Source: Anaerolineales bacterium UBA6055 (lineage in GTDB: Bacteria > Chloroflexota > Anaerolineae > Aggregatilineales > Phototrophicaceae). From it: DNA of 64,000 nt. The stretch is taken from positions 186,001-250,000 of the forward strand of contig DIYL01000047.1 in assembly GCA_002428985.1 (NCBI GenBank), written 5' to 3'. Each line of letters starts with the position of its first letter. Position 1 is the first letter of the stretch. The position numbers were made by a program, and so were the translations under genes. Under the pieces are notes generated by a model. That model ran no database searches. It saw nothing but the letters and a program-made list of their open reading frames with translations, and was not told where the DNA came from. Of this stretch, positions 17,074-25,512 are shown in pieces.

Positions 17074-17481
17074 TCAACATCTATTTGTTGGGTATTGCGA
17101 GGCGTGTTCTAAAGCTTGCTCCAATGAATCGATAAATAAGATGTCCCACTTATCAATCCATGATGCCGGTAACATGGATTCGAATGCTCGAAAAACGGCA
17201 GTTATAAAAACATTCGCACCAGCGACAATCAATTGTTTTAATTGTGGATGGCGTGTTCTTTGGAATATACTTTTACCCTGTTGGAAGATATTGAGTGGAA
17301 ACTGAGACATATTCTTGACATCAAAGATAATCGTCACAGGGTGTTCGATTTCATCAAGCATTACCTCAACTTTGTTCAGTATTGTGTTTAATTCGTTCCA
17401 ATCCCAACCGTTTTGAAAGTGTAATAACAGAATTTGGCGACGATTATCAAACCATTCATAATCAATATGTGAGTTACCCAA
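17074..17481 (-). CDS. STAS-like cluster protein 2
   Basis: A 135-residue paralogue of protein 1, with the same W-x-W (NGWDWNEL), VTIIFDVKNMSQFPLNIFQQGK, HPQLKQLIVAGANVFITAVFRAFESMLPASWIDKW and SLEQALEHASQ blocks. The start is a TTG at 17481, which aligns exactly with the ATG of protein 1. It has its own spacer and palindrome (17559-17573), so it is likely a separate transcript rather than part of an operon with protein 1. Confidence 0.7.
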   Translation of the reverse strand: MGNSHIDYEWFDNRRQILLLHFQNGWDWNELNTILNKVEVMLDEIEHPVTIIFDVKNMSQFPLNIFQQGKSIFQRTRHPQLKQLIVAGANVFITAVFRAFESMLPASWIDKWDILFIDSLEQALEHASQYPTNRC

Positions 17482-17558
17482 AGTATCATTCTCTTCGATT
17501 GGTATTCGATAATTAACTTTAACACCTTAATTCAGATTGTAGGATTAATAACTTATAT

Positions 17559-17573
17559 ATGATTCAAAATCAT
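17559..17573. promoter_or_regulatory. ATGATT-CAA-AATCAT palindrome upstream of STAS-like gene 2
   Basis: A perfect 6-3-6 palindrome 78 bp before the TTG start of the 17074-17481 gene. It differs from the 16995 element only in the centre. Equal distance and near-equal sequence in two otherwise diverged spacers argue for selection. Confidence 0.5.
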
Positions 17574-17644
17574 TAGAATATTTTGAACATACTAGAGTAG
17601 TTGGTTGGTGGAAGCTGGTAGGTAGGAAGCGCAATTATATTGCA

Positions 17645-18037
17645 TCACTTTAACATCTGCTGAGTACGGGATAACGCATCGTCTAAACTCTCAACAAATG
17701 ATAAATTCCATTTACTGAATAACGTCTTCGGGAACATTTTGTGGAATGCACGATAGACAGCTTGTAAATAGGGGTTGGGGATAACTGTAATAACTGCTTT
17801 GATCTGTGGTGGAGTTGGTCTTTGTAATAATTTACGCCCCTGTTGAAACATATTCCCGGGTAACTGACTGCATTCGCTCATATCAAAAATTTGCACAATA
17901 GGAGAATCAGATGCCTGTACCATGTCGTGTACTTGTACCAATGCAATGTACAAATCTGGCCAATCCCATCCCTCTTCGAATTGTATAACTAAGATATGAT
18001 GATGTTCATCGTACCAGGAGACACGAATAGATTGCAT
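17645..18037 (-). CDS. STAS-like cluster protein 3
   Basis: A 130-residue paralogue with EGWDWPDLY, VQIFDMSECSQLPGNMFQQGRKLLQR, then a basic stretch and VYRAFHKMFPKTLFSKWNLSFVESLDDAL. It is the shortest member. The ATG at 18037 has AAGGG upstream. Only 50 bp separate it from protein 4, so these two probably form an operon. Confidence 0.7.
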   Translation of the reverse strand: MQSIRVSWYDEHHHILVIQFEEGWDWPDLYIALVQVHDMVQASDSPIVQIFDMSECSQLPGNMFQQGRKLLQRPTPPQIKAVITVIPNPYLQAVYRAFHKMFPKTLFSKWNLSFVESLDDALSRTQQMLK

Positions 18038-18087
18038 GCTGATGGCCCTTCAACAGGTTGTTATATATGCTGTTCGTAGGTGTGTTG

Positions 18088-18498
18088 TTACATCTGAGGG
18101 TTGGATTGGGTTAAGTCTTGTTGTGCTTGTTCGACCGCTTCAACTAGGGTATCGACAAATGCCAGATTCCATTTATCAATCCATGACGCTGGTAACATCT
18201 TTTCGAAGGCACGATAGATGGCGTTAAAATAACCATTGATGCCAACAACAATCACTTTTTCCAAGTTAGGATGTGGCTTACGATCTATCGCTTTACGTCC
18301 GTTCGACAAGACGTTTTTAGGAAGCGCCTGCGCTTGACGCATATCCAAAATTTGGATGACTGGATGATTGACAGTGCCCATCATCTCCATCGACAGACTA
18401 CCAGCAGCATTAAATTCTTGCCATGTCCACTCTGATACAAACGTGAAGAGCAATATATTCTTATTTTCGTCAGCCCAATCAACCCGAATTGCGTTCAT
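18088..18498 (-). CDS. STAS-like cluster protein 4
   Basis: A paralogue of proteins 1-3, 136 residues from the ATG at 18498; an in-frame ATG at 18513 is possible, but MNAIRVDWADE aligns with the start of protein 3 (MQSIRVSWYDE). It has EWTWQEFN, VIQILDMRQAQALPKNVLSNGRK, HPNLEKVIVVGINGYFNAIYRAFEKMLPASWIDKWNL and TLVEAVEQAQ blocks. The serine of the switch position is replaced by Gln (RQAQ). It is the promoter-proximal gene of the pair with protein 3, with an 18-bp palindrome just upstream. Confidence 0.68.
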   Translation of the reverse strand: MNAIRVDWADENKNILLFTFVSEWTWQEFNAAGSLSMEMMGTVNHPVIQILDMRQAQALPKNVLSNGRKAIDRKPHPNLEKVIVVGINGYFNAIYRAFEKMLPASWIDKWNLAFVDTLVEAVEQAQQDLTQSNPQM

Positions 18499-18519
18499 CG
18501 TATCTAATTCCATCTGATA

Positions 18520-18537
18520 ACTATATTTAAATATAGT
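18520..18537. promoter_or_regulatory. 18-bp perfect AT palindrome upstream of STAS-like gene 4
   Basis: Arms ACTATATTT / AAATATAGT with no spacer, 22 bp before the chosen start at 18498. It could be an operator or simply an AT-rich -10 region. It differs from the ATGATT palindromes of genes 1 and 2. Confidence 0.4.
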
Positions 18538-18740
18538 GTACGCCTAAAAGAAAATTATAAGCGTAAAGTTATTTCAAGATTCAATAAGTCCTAAAGTTAT
18601 TACAGCGATGTCCATATAAGGTTTATGAAACCCCAAGAATCAATTGACCCAGATGGTCCGATCTGTGACAATATCATCACGCCCTATCTCAATCCCAATA
18701 TATTACGATTGTCTATGTTGTTGGCATTTATTGCCTTCTA

Positions 18741-19238
18741 TTAGAAAACAGATATTTCTTTGAATTTATATGGAATTGTTATCAAATCTAATCGTCTCCT
18801 ATCCCAGATATTGAATGGACTGTTAATTGATAAGCTATTGAGTATTAGACCTTCTTCTTGTTTATAGGTTAAAACTAATTCATCACCGTGCTCGAAATAT
18901 AAGACAAGTTCAATATCTTGTGATTGGCGAATAGTGTTAATAGCCAATTTTATCAATTCACTTTGAACATTATAAATATCATCATCTCTAGGAGTAAACA
19001 GTATGCTAAAGCCAGTTGAGAATGTAAAATGATTTTCTAAATCACCTCTACCCCAACCACGAGGTGAAATTTTTTCTGCTTCTATGAAGAAGATTGAGAT
19101 ATCAAAATTGAAAAATACCTGCCCGTGATTTTCTTCTGATCTAATGTTTACATCATATCCAGTAGAATTACACATCTTATTGACAAATTTTTCAGCACTG
19201 TCGTTAGTGCCAACTACAAGCTCATGTGTTACTGCCAT
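18741..19238 (-). CDS. SitI3-like hypothetical protein
   Basis: A 165-residue protein from the ATG at 19238, chosen because GGGAG lies 9 nt upstream. The layout MAVTHELVVGTNDSAEKF, a central strand FSTGFSILFTPRDDD, then LAINTIRQSQDIELVLYFEHGDELVLTYKQEEGLILN and a Trp near the end resembles SitI3-type immunity proteins from polymorphic-toxin loci. The match is by pattern only. No intact toxin gene is adjacent. The reading frame continues open upstream of the start with protein-like sequence to about 19350, then meets a stop, so a decayed partner is possible. Confidence 0.5.
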   Translation of the reverse strand: MAVTHELVVGTNDSAEKFVNKMCNSTGYDVNIRSEENHGQVFFNFDISIFFIEAEKISPRGWGRGDLENHFTFSTGFSILFTPRDDDIYNVQSELIKLAINTIRQSQDIELVLYFEHGDELVLTYKQEEGLILNSLSINSPFNIWDRRRLDLITIPYKFKEISVF

Positions 19239-19601
19239 TACTTCGACTCCCTGTCTTATTTTAACTATTGCCTCCAATAGCATTATAAGCCATTTTGTTG
19301 AACCATATGAGCTACCAGCGGGAAGGTCCTCTCTAATTTCAACAACTTTTTACACTGCTGCTGGTAACACCAAAACCTCAACTTCGGTAGAAACTTCTGA
19401 TAACTGAGATAGATCAACTCCAGTTTAAGTATTTCTAACTATGAGTACTGTTTTCACATTCTTATTTGATGTAATCCTGTAGTGTTCTTAGCATAGCTTT
19501 GATTTGACGCATGATAGTATACCCACTGCTCAATTATTATGACTCTATAATTCTGAGGGGGCGGGATAAAAGAATCTTAATACGCATCTCTATACTTGCC
19601 T
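19239..19601. other. intergenic stretch upstream of the SitI3-like gene
   Basis: No complete gene. On the minus strand, in frame with the SitI3-like gene, codons read KVVEIREDLPAGSS and onward between a TAA near 19350 and the gene start, which could be decayed coding sequence. The rest appears to be AT-rich spacer. Confidence 0.35.
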
Positions 19602-19629
19602 TTGCGCCACATGCACCACATGTTATAAT
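19602..19629 (+). promoter_or_regulatory. probable promoter of the sdh operon
   Basis: An extended -10 element TG-T-TATAAT at 19621-19629 (TATAAT at 19624) with a weak TTG-containing -35 about 16 bp upstream. It lies about 75 bp before the TTG start of the sdhC-sdhD gene. The extended -10 makes up for the poor -35. Confidence 0.5.
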
Positions 19630-19703
19630 GACCAACAGGTTTTAATCCAAACTGATTAATAATTTTACTGTAGTTAAAAAGTTATATATAGAAAGGTAGT
19701 CCC

Positions 19704-20912
19704 TTGTCCTCCCTTGTTTTAACTGTCAAAGAAACTTTGCGCTATCGTGGCGCAATCGGGCAGTGGAGCTGGGTTTTGCACCGTCTGACGGGTATCGGCG
19801 TGGTGGTGTTCCTCGCACTTCATGTTATTGATACTACGTGGGCCGTGTTCTATCCTGATCTCTACGTCAAAGCGATTGCGGCTTATCAATCTCCTGTTTT
19901 TACAATTGGTGAGTTTGGTCTTGTTTTTGCGGTGGTCTATCACGCATTTAACGGGTTAAGGATTTCTATTTTTGATAACAAACCCGAATTATGGAAATAT
20001 CAATCGCAGGCGGCTATTGGCGTATTGGTATTGACAGTGCTGGTACTCGCACCTGTTTTCCTCGGCATGACAGCTCATGTTGTTCATTTCTATGTAGATG
20101 AACAGGCGATTGCAGGAGATGCATTCCTGAACGTTATTATTTTCTCAATTGTTGAGCAATTCCCATTCATTGCTGGGTTCGTCGGCGTGCTGGTGGGTGC
20201 GATTGTCCTAGCCGGTCTGTATGGCATGGTTGTAGGAAATCGTGGTGGTGAACAACCTAAATACCCACAATCCAGCCCAGTTGAGCGCTTCTGGTGGGCA
20301 TTCATGCGCTTGAGTGGTTTGTTGATTGTACCCCTTGTATTTGGTCACCTCGCGATGATGCACGTTGTACAAGGTGTCTTCGATATTACGGCAGCACAAC
20401 AGGTTGTCGGTACACTCGAAGTCAATGGATCAATTGGTGTTGTCCCATCCGCAGTTGAATTTGTCTATCATCGTTGGACATATGCGGCTGGTGGTGTCTT
20501 CATCTGGCGTATTTACGATCTCTTCTTGCTTGTTCTCGTTACCCTCCACGGTTTCAATGGTCTGCGCTATGTCTTGACAGACTATACTGCGAGCAATGAT
20601 TTCTTACGCCGTACATCAGTTGCGCTTTGTACAATCCTCGCTGCGATTATGTTAATCGTCGGTGGTGCAGCACTTATTCTGCCAATCGAACGTGACATCA
20701 TTTTTGAAGCAATGGATGCAACCGCAGAAATCTACGAACTTCGTGGTGTAGAAGTTCCGCCAGAACTCGAAGCGTTCTTAGCTGAACAAGAAGCTGCTGA
20801 AGCAGGTACAACCGGTGAAGACGCTAGTGCCGGTGATGCTGATGCGGGTGAAGAAGCTACGGGTGATGATGCTGAATCTGATGGAGAAGAAACCGAAGAT
20901 TCAGGTGGATAA
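19704..20912 (+). CDS. sdhC: succinate dehydrogenase membrane anchor, fused SdhC-SdhD
   Basis: Membrane anchor and quinone/haem site of complex II. The 402 residues hold two anchor halves. The first (about 15-175) has HRLTG at 26-30, H40 and YHAFNGLR at 79-86. The second (about 195-330) has H215, H220 and LHGFNGLR at 281-288. Each half has the helices of one classic anchor subunit, so this appears to be an SdhC-SdhD fusion with several histidines available for haem b. The last 50 residues are a Gly/Asp/Glu/Thr-rich acidic tail not found in ordinary anchors. The start is TTG, with AAAGG 7 nt upstream. It is the first gene before sdhA and sdhB. Confidence 0.85.
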   Translation: MSSLVLTVKETLRYRGAIGQWSWVLHRLTGIGVVVFLALHVIDTTWAVFYPDLYVKAIAAYQSPVFTIGEFGLVFAVVYHAFNGLRISIFDNKPELWKYQSQAAIGVLVLTVLVLAPVFLGMTAHVVHFYVDEQAIAGDAFLNVIIFSIVEQFPFIAGFVGVLVGAIVLAGLYGMVVGNRGGEQPKYPQSSPVERFWWAFMRLSGLLIVPLVFGHLAMMHVVQGVFDITAAQQVVGTLEVNGSIGVVPSAVEFVYHRWTYAAGGVFIWRIYDLFLLVLVTLHGFNGLRYVLTDYTASNDFLRRTSVALCTILAAIMLIVGGAALILPIERDIIFEAMDATAEIYELRGVEVPPELEAFLAEQEAAEAGTTGEDASAGDADAGEEATGDDAESDGEETEDSGG

Positions 20913-20930
20913 TCCTATAAGATAATTCTC

Positions 20931-21071
20931 GTAGGGGCATGTGTGATATGGGCGGACAGGCATAAGCCTGCCTCTATAACATAATCGCAAAGAGTTGTAG
21001 GGACGCACTTCTGTGCGTCCGCCGATGAGAAAATCTGCTTAACAGATCAAACCATCAACAACCGCCCCTAC
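20931..21071. repeat. composite GTAGGGGC...GCCCCTAC palindromic element between sdhC and sdhA
   Basis: The element begins GTAGGGGC at 20931 and ends with the reverse complement at 21064-21071. Inside are CAGGC-ATAA-GCCTG (near 20958-20971) and a perfect 8-4-8 repeat GGACGCAC-TTCT-GTGCGTCC (about 21001-21020) preceded by GTA. It is the longest of the dispersed palindromic elements in this window and lies inside the sdh transcript. Confidence 0.65.
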
Positions 21072-21191
21072 AATAGGTAGACATAATAATTTTGACAATC
21101 AAATAGACACACATGCATTTGCCAATGGGGTGATGACCACACCACAAAACGGGGAGCGCAAATCAGGCAAAGTATTGCAGGAGCAAATTAG

Positions 21192-23033
21192 ATGAAGATT
21201 CATAAACATGAAGCAATTATTGTAGGGGCAGGTGGTGCTGGCTTAATGGCTGCATTATATGCCAGCAAGGGCGGTGCAGATGTCGCTGTTGTGAGTAAAC
21301 TGTATCCGACCCGTAGCCATACAGGCGCGGCACAGGGAGGCATCGGTGCAGCACTCGGCAACCTCGACGAAGATCAACCCATTTATCACACCTACGACAC
21401 CATTAAAGGTGGGGATTATCTGACTGACCAAGCTGCGGCGAAAGTCCTAGCAGAAAATGCGATCGAAGCAGTTATTGAACTTGAGCACATGGGATTACCG
21501 TTCGATCGTACAGACGAAAAACGTATTAGCCAACGTCGTTTTGGTGGACATACCCGTAACTTCGGTGAAGAACTTGTCCGTCGCGCATGTCACGCGGCTG
21601 ACCGCACCGGACATATGATTTTGCAGACACTCTATCAGCAATGTATAAAAAACGAAGTGAACTTCTTTGATGAATTCCAAGTTGTTGACATGATTGTCGT
21701 TGACGGTGCTGTTGCTGGGGTTGTCGCTATTGAAATGGGCACAGGCGAATATCATGTTTTCCACGGTAAAGCTGTCTTATTTGCATCCGGCGGTTGGGGA
21801 CGTTGCTGGTCAGTTACCAGTAATGCACACTCCATGACCGGTGATGGCGCGGCGATCGCATTACGTCGTGGTATCCCGATGCAAGATATGGAGTTCTTCC
21901 AATTCCATCCGACTGGAATTTATCGCATGGGTATCTTGATTACAGAAGGTGTACGTGGTGAAGGCGGTGTTCTGATTAATAGTCAGGGCGAACGCTTCAT
22001 GGAAAAATATGCACCAAGCGTAAAAGACCTTGCTAGCCGTGATGTTGTCAGTCGCGCAATTTACCTCGAAACCCGTGCAGGACGTAGTATTAAAGATCGT
22101 GGTTATGTTCACCTCGATATTCGTCCGAAGACGGTTAACCGCTTCTTCGCGGAAGAAGGGCGTAAGGATGACTTCATTGATGATGGCTATGTAGAACGTA
22201 AACTGCCAGACATTCTTGATTTCTGCCGGACATATCTTGGTGTAGATCCTGTTCATGAACCCATGCCCGTCCAACCAACTGCACACTATGCAATGGGTGG
22301 TATCCCAACCAATGTTGACGCAGAAGTTATCATTGATGCAGCCGGAACAGTGATGCCGGGTCTCTATGCTGCTGGCGAAACCGCATGTGTCAGTGTTCAT
22401 GGTGCGAATCGTCTGGGTACAAATTCACTGGTTGACTTGATCGTATTTGGTCGCCGTGGTGGGATGCAAGTCGCAGACTTCGTTAAACAAGCTGATTGGA
22501 AACCACTTCCTGCTGATCCAACTGAAGAAATTCGTGCTGAATTCGAACGGATCCGCAACGGTACAGGTAAAACCCGTGCTGGTGAACTACGTGCGAAAAT
22601 GCAAGAATCCATGATGGACAATGTTGGTGTGTTCCGTACTGAAGAAACGATGCAACAAGGTATTGATGAACTCGCTGAATTGCGTGAACGCTTCCACAAC
22701 GACATTGCTATTGATGATAAAGGCAAGATTTTTAACACCGACTTACTCGAGGCATGGGAACTCGGTTGTTTGCTCGATCTTGCAGATGTAACTGCACGTA
22801 GCGCGATTTCACGTAAAGAAAGCCGTGGTGCACATAGCCGTGAAGACTTTAAGAAACGTGATGACGAAAATTGGATGGTTCATACACTGGCATACCACGA
22901 CGGTAACCTCCAAACACCTACCTATACAATGAACTTTGAACGCAAAGTTGATCTGTCATTGTGGGAAGAGGAAAAAGCCAACGGTGTTCCAGAAGATAAA
23001 CAAAAATTCCGTCCAAAAGAACGCGTATATTAG
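21192..23033 (+). CDS. sdhA: succinate dehydrogenase flavoprotein subunit
   Basis: Catalytic subunit that oxidises succinate to fumarate with covalent FAD. In 613 residues the FAD dinucleotide-binding GAGGAGL is at 12-18, the covalent-FAD histidine is H43 within RSHTGAAQGG, and the substrate-site blocks HPTGIYRMGILITEGVRGEGG and GANRLGTNSL are intact. AGGAG precedes the ATG at 21192. It follows the fused anchor gene and precedes sdhB, separated from both by spacers carrying palindromes. Confidence 0.97.
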   Translation: MKIHKHEAIIVGAGGAGLMAALYASKGGADVAVVSKLYPTRSHTGAAQGGIGAALGNLDEDQPIYHTYDTIKGGDYLTDQAAAKVLAENAIEAVIELEHMGLPFDRTDEKRISQRRFGGHTRNFGEELVRRACHAADRTGHMILQTLYQQCIKNEVNFFDEFQVVDMIVVDGAVAGVVAIEMGTGEYHVFHGKAVLFASGGWGRCWSVTSNAHSMTGDGAAIALRRGIPMQDMEFFQFHPTGIYRMGILITEGVRGEGGVLINSQGERFMEKYAPSVKDLASRDVVSRAIYLETRAGRSIKDRGYVHLDIRPKTVNRFFAEEGRKDDFIDDGYVERKLPDILDFCRTYLGVDPVHEPMPVQPTAHYAMGGIPTNVDAEVIIDAAGTVMPGLYAAGETACVSVHGANRLGTNSLVDLIVFGRRGGMQVADFVKQADWKPLPADPTEEIRAEFERIRNGTGKTRAGELRAKMQESMMDNVGVFRTEETMQQGIDELAELRERFHNDIAIDDKGKIFNTDLLEAWELGCLLDLADVTARSAISRKESRGAHSREDFKKRDDENWMVHTLAYHDGNLQTPTYTMNFERKVDLSLWEEEKANGVPEDKQKFRPKERVY

Positions 23034-23049
23034 TCAAATATAAAATCAT

Positions 23050-23142
23050 TCGTAAGGGCATGATACATCGTGCCCATTCGATGGATTTCTTGTAGGGGAG
23101 CACCTGTGTGTGCTCCTACGGACGAACACATAGGGTCGTTCC
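23050..23142. repeat. palindromic elements between sdhA and sdhB
   Basis: At least two hairpins: GGGCATGAT/ATCGTGCCC-like arms near 23057-23075, and GTAGG-(G)-GAGCAC...GTGCTC-CTAC at about 23092-23119. They belong to the same GTAGGG family as the elements at 20931 and 23976. Confidence 0.6.
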
Positions 23143-23184
23143 TACAATTTTCAACACAACTATTTATTGGGGATATAGAGCATT

Positions 23185-23928
23185 ATGGATGTAACCTTTA
23201 AAATCAAACGACAAAATCCGGAAATACCCGGTAAAGATAAACCCTACTGGCAAGAATTTACCTTGACCGATGTCGACCCAACCGACCGCGTACTCGAAAT
23301 GATGCACCGCATTAAATGGGAACAAGACGGTACCCTCTCTTTGCGTCGTTCATGTGCGCATGGTGTCTGTGGGTCAGATGCAATGCGTATTAACGGTGTG
23401 AATGCATTGGCGTGTAAAGTGCTGATTCAAGATGTCGGCGAACAAATTCAAATTGAGCCAATTTTGGGTCTGCCAGTAGTAAAAGATTTGATCGTTGATA
23501 TGGAACCATTCTTCGATCACTACAAGCAAGTCATGCCATTCTTCATTAACGACAACCCTGTCCCAGAAGACGGACGTGAACGCCTGCAAACACAATCTGA
23601 CCGCGAACTATTTGATGATACAACCAAGTGTATCCTTTGCGCGTGCTGTACCACATCCTGCCCGAGCTTCTGGGCAAATGGTCACTATGTTGGACCTGCA
23701 GCGATTGTACAGGCGCACCGCTTCATCTTTGATACCCGTGATCAAGGTGGGCAGGAACGCTTAAATATTCTAAGTGAACCGAATGGTGTCTGGCGTTGCC
23801 GTACCATCTTTAACTGTACACCTGCTTGCCCGCGTGAAATTGAAGTCACCAAAGCAATCGGTGAAGTTAAACTTGCGATCCGTAAAGGCACAACCGAAGG
23901 CATTATCCAACCACACGAAATTGGATAG
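23185..23928 (+). CDS. sdhB: succinate dehydrogenase iron-sulfur subunit
   Basis: Carries electrons from FAD to quinone through three Fe-S clusters. The [2Fe-2S] site is C57, C62, D65 and C77; Asp in the third place also occurs in E. coli SdhB. C149, C152, C155 and C159 with C205, C211 and C215 supply the [4Fe-4S] and [3Fe-4S] clusters. The 247-residue length is normal. It is the third gene of the operon, with GGGGAT before the ATG. Confidence 0.97.
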   Translation: MDVTFKIKRQNPEIPGKDKPYWQEFTLTDVDPTDRVLEMMHRIKWEQDGTLSLRRSCAHGVCGSDAMRINGVNALACKVLIQDVGEQIQIEPILGLPVVKDLIVDMEPFFDHYKQVMPFFINDNPVPEDGRERLQTQSDRELFDDTTKCILCACCTTSCPSFWANGHYVGPAAIVQAHRFIFDTRDQGGQERLNILSEPNGVWRCRTIFNCTPACPREIEVTKAIGEVKLAIRKGTTEGIIQPHEIG

Positions 23929-23940
23929 ACCGTATCCGGT

Positions 23941-23995
23941 GAGAGGATGGGAATTATCCTGTCCTCTCGTCGTAGGGACAAGGCTTGCCTTGTCC
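23941..23995. repeat. palindromic elements after sdhB
   Basis: GAGAGGA...TCCTCTC (23941-23968) is followed by GTAGG and a perfect 9-2-9 palindrome at 23976-23995 (GGACAAGGC/GCCTTGTCC). It lies directly after the sdhB stop and may double as the operon's 3' end. It is of the same family as the elements in the two upstream sdh spacers. Confidence 0.65.
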
Positions 23996-24071
23996 GCCGA
24001 CTTCTTGGAATAAACTCCCCCTCAAACAACGCATACAAAATTATTGACTATTAACAGAATCGAGAAATCTT

Positions 24072-25493
24072 ATGACTCCTGAAGAATTCCGCAAAATGGG
24101 CTATCAGATCATTGATTGGATTGCCGATTATCGTGCCAAAGTTGATGATTATGATGTCATGTCGACGATTCAACCCGGCGATGTGCGCAATAAATTACCC
24201 AAATCACCACCGGAGTCAAGAGAGACATTCGACTCTATTTTGTCGGATCTAGATGATGCCATTGTTCCGGGTATCACGCATTGGAATCATCCAAGTTATT
24301 TTGCATACTTCCCCGGTAATGCAGTGTTATCATCGATTTTAGGCGATTTTCTGAGTTCGGGTATCGGTGGCGTTGGGCTGAATTGGCAATCTATGCCTGC
24401 ACTAACAGAGGTAGAAGAGGTCGTTACCGATTGGATGCGTCAAATGGTCGGGTTATCTTCTGAATGGGATGGGGTTATTCAAGATACTGCATCAACATCC
24501 TCATTGATCGCTTTACTCTGCGCACGGGAATATGGTTCCGATTATAGCCAGATGAATACAGGGCTACAAAAAAGTGATTCTCCGTTAGTTGTATATTCGT
24601 CGATCCAAAGCCATAGCTCAGTCAAAAAAGCGGCGTTGCTCGCTGGATTTGGTCTGGATCATGTTCGCTTTATTGATACCGATGAAAACTACGCACTCGA
24701 TGTGAAGAAGTTAGAATCTACGATTAAGGCTGACATCGAGAATGGTCTGCGTCCATGTGCAATTATCGCGACAACAGGCACAACTAGTACAACCGCGATT
24801 GATCCGATTGCTGACATCGCAACAATCGCTGAGACATATGATATGTGGTTGCATGTCGATGCAGCGATGGCAGGATCAGCAATGATTTTGCCGGAGTGTC
24901 GCTGGATGTGGAATGGCATTGAAAAAGCCGATTCGATTGTCATCAATGCGCATAAATGGCTCGGTGTCGTGTTTGATTGCTCACTATATTACACGCGCAA
25001 ATCCGAACATCTAATTCGCGTGATGTCAACCAACCCCAGCTATCTGCAAACAGCAGTTGATCAAGAAACCAAGAGCTATCGCGATTGGGGGATTCCATTA
25101 GGTCGTCGTTTCCGGTCACTAAAACTATGGTTTTTGATAAGGGAGCAGGGCATCAGCGGATTGCAAGAACGTATCCGCCGAGACATGGAAAATGCCCAAT
25201 GGCTATTCCAGCAAATCGAAGCAACACCAGAATGGGAAGTTGTCGCACCTGTTCAATTACAGACTGTATGTGTCCGTCATATTCCTGATGGGGTTGCTGA
25301 TGATGAACTCGATAAGCACACGCTGCGTTGGGCAAATGTGATTAATTCGAGCGGTGCGGCTTATCTCACGCCCGCCATATTAGATGGACGTTGGATGGTG
25401 CGGATTTCGATCGGTGCAGAAAACACAACACTCGATCATGTCAAAGCCTTATGGTCAACGATGCAAGACGCTGTGAGATCAACTGATGAGTAA
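24072..25493 (+). CDS. PLP-dependent group II decarboxylase (aromatic-L-amino-acid decarboxylase type)
   Basis: A fold-type I PLP enzyme of 473 residues that decarboxylates an amino acid. The start MTPEEFRKMGYQIIDWIADY and the block THWNHPSYFAYFP are characteristic of the aromatic amino acid/tyrosine/tryptophan decarboxylase group. The PLP lysine is K295 in NAHKWLG, and the HVDAAMAGS stretch supplies the PLP-binding Asp. The true substrate could be an aromatic amino acid or another, such as glutamate or aspartate. It overlaps or abuts the next gene and appears to be the first of a three-gene operon with a keto-acid cleavage enzyme and a dehydrogenase. Confidence 0.9.
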   Translation: MTPEEFRKMGYQIIDWIADYRAKVDDYDVMSTIQPGDVRNKLPKSPPESRETFDSILSDLDDAIVPGITHWNHPSYFAYFPGNAVLSSILGDFLSSGIGGVGLNWQSMPALTEVEEVVTDWMRQMVGLSSEWDGVIQDTASTSSLIALLCAREYGSDYSQMNTGLQKSDSPLVVYSSIQSHSSVKKAALLAGFGLDHVRFIDTDENYALDVKKLESTIKADIENGLRPCAIIATTGTTSTTAIDPIADIATIAETYDMWLHVDAAMAGSAMILPECRWMWNGIEKADSIVINAHKWLGVVFDCSLYYTRKSEHLIRVMSTNPSYLQTAVDQETKSYRDWGIPLGRRFRSLKLWFLIREQGISGLQERIRRDMENAQWLFQQIEATPEWEVVAPVQLQTVCVRHIPDGVADDELDKHTLRWANVINSSGAAYLTPAILDGRWMVRISIGAENTTLDHVKALWSTMQDAVRSTDE

Positions 25494-25512
25494 CAATAAA
25501 TCGAGGCAATCT

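Noticed and set aside
21861..22400. 179-codon minus-strand frame inside sdhA
   Set aside because: Shadow of the sdhA reading frame; its Cys/His/Thr-rich translation has no family pattern.
20931..23995. CRISPR array or IS element in the sdh spacers
   Set aside because: The repeats are palindromes of different core sequence without regular spacers, and there is no transposase or cas gene. They fit dispersed palindromic repeats.
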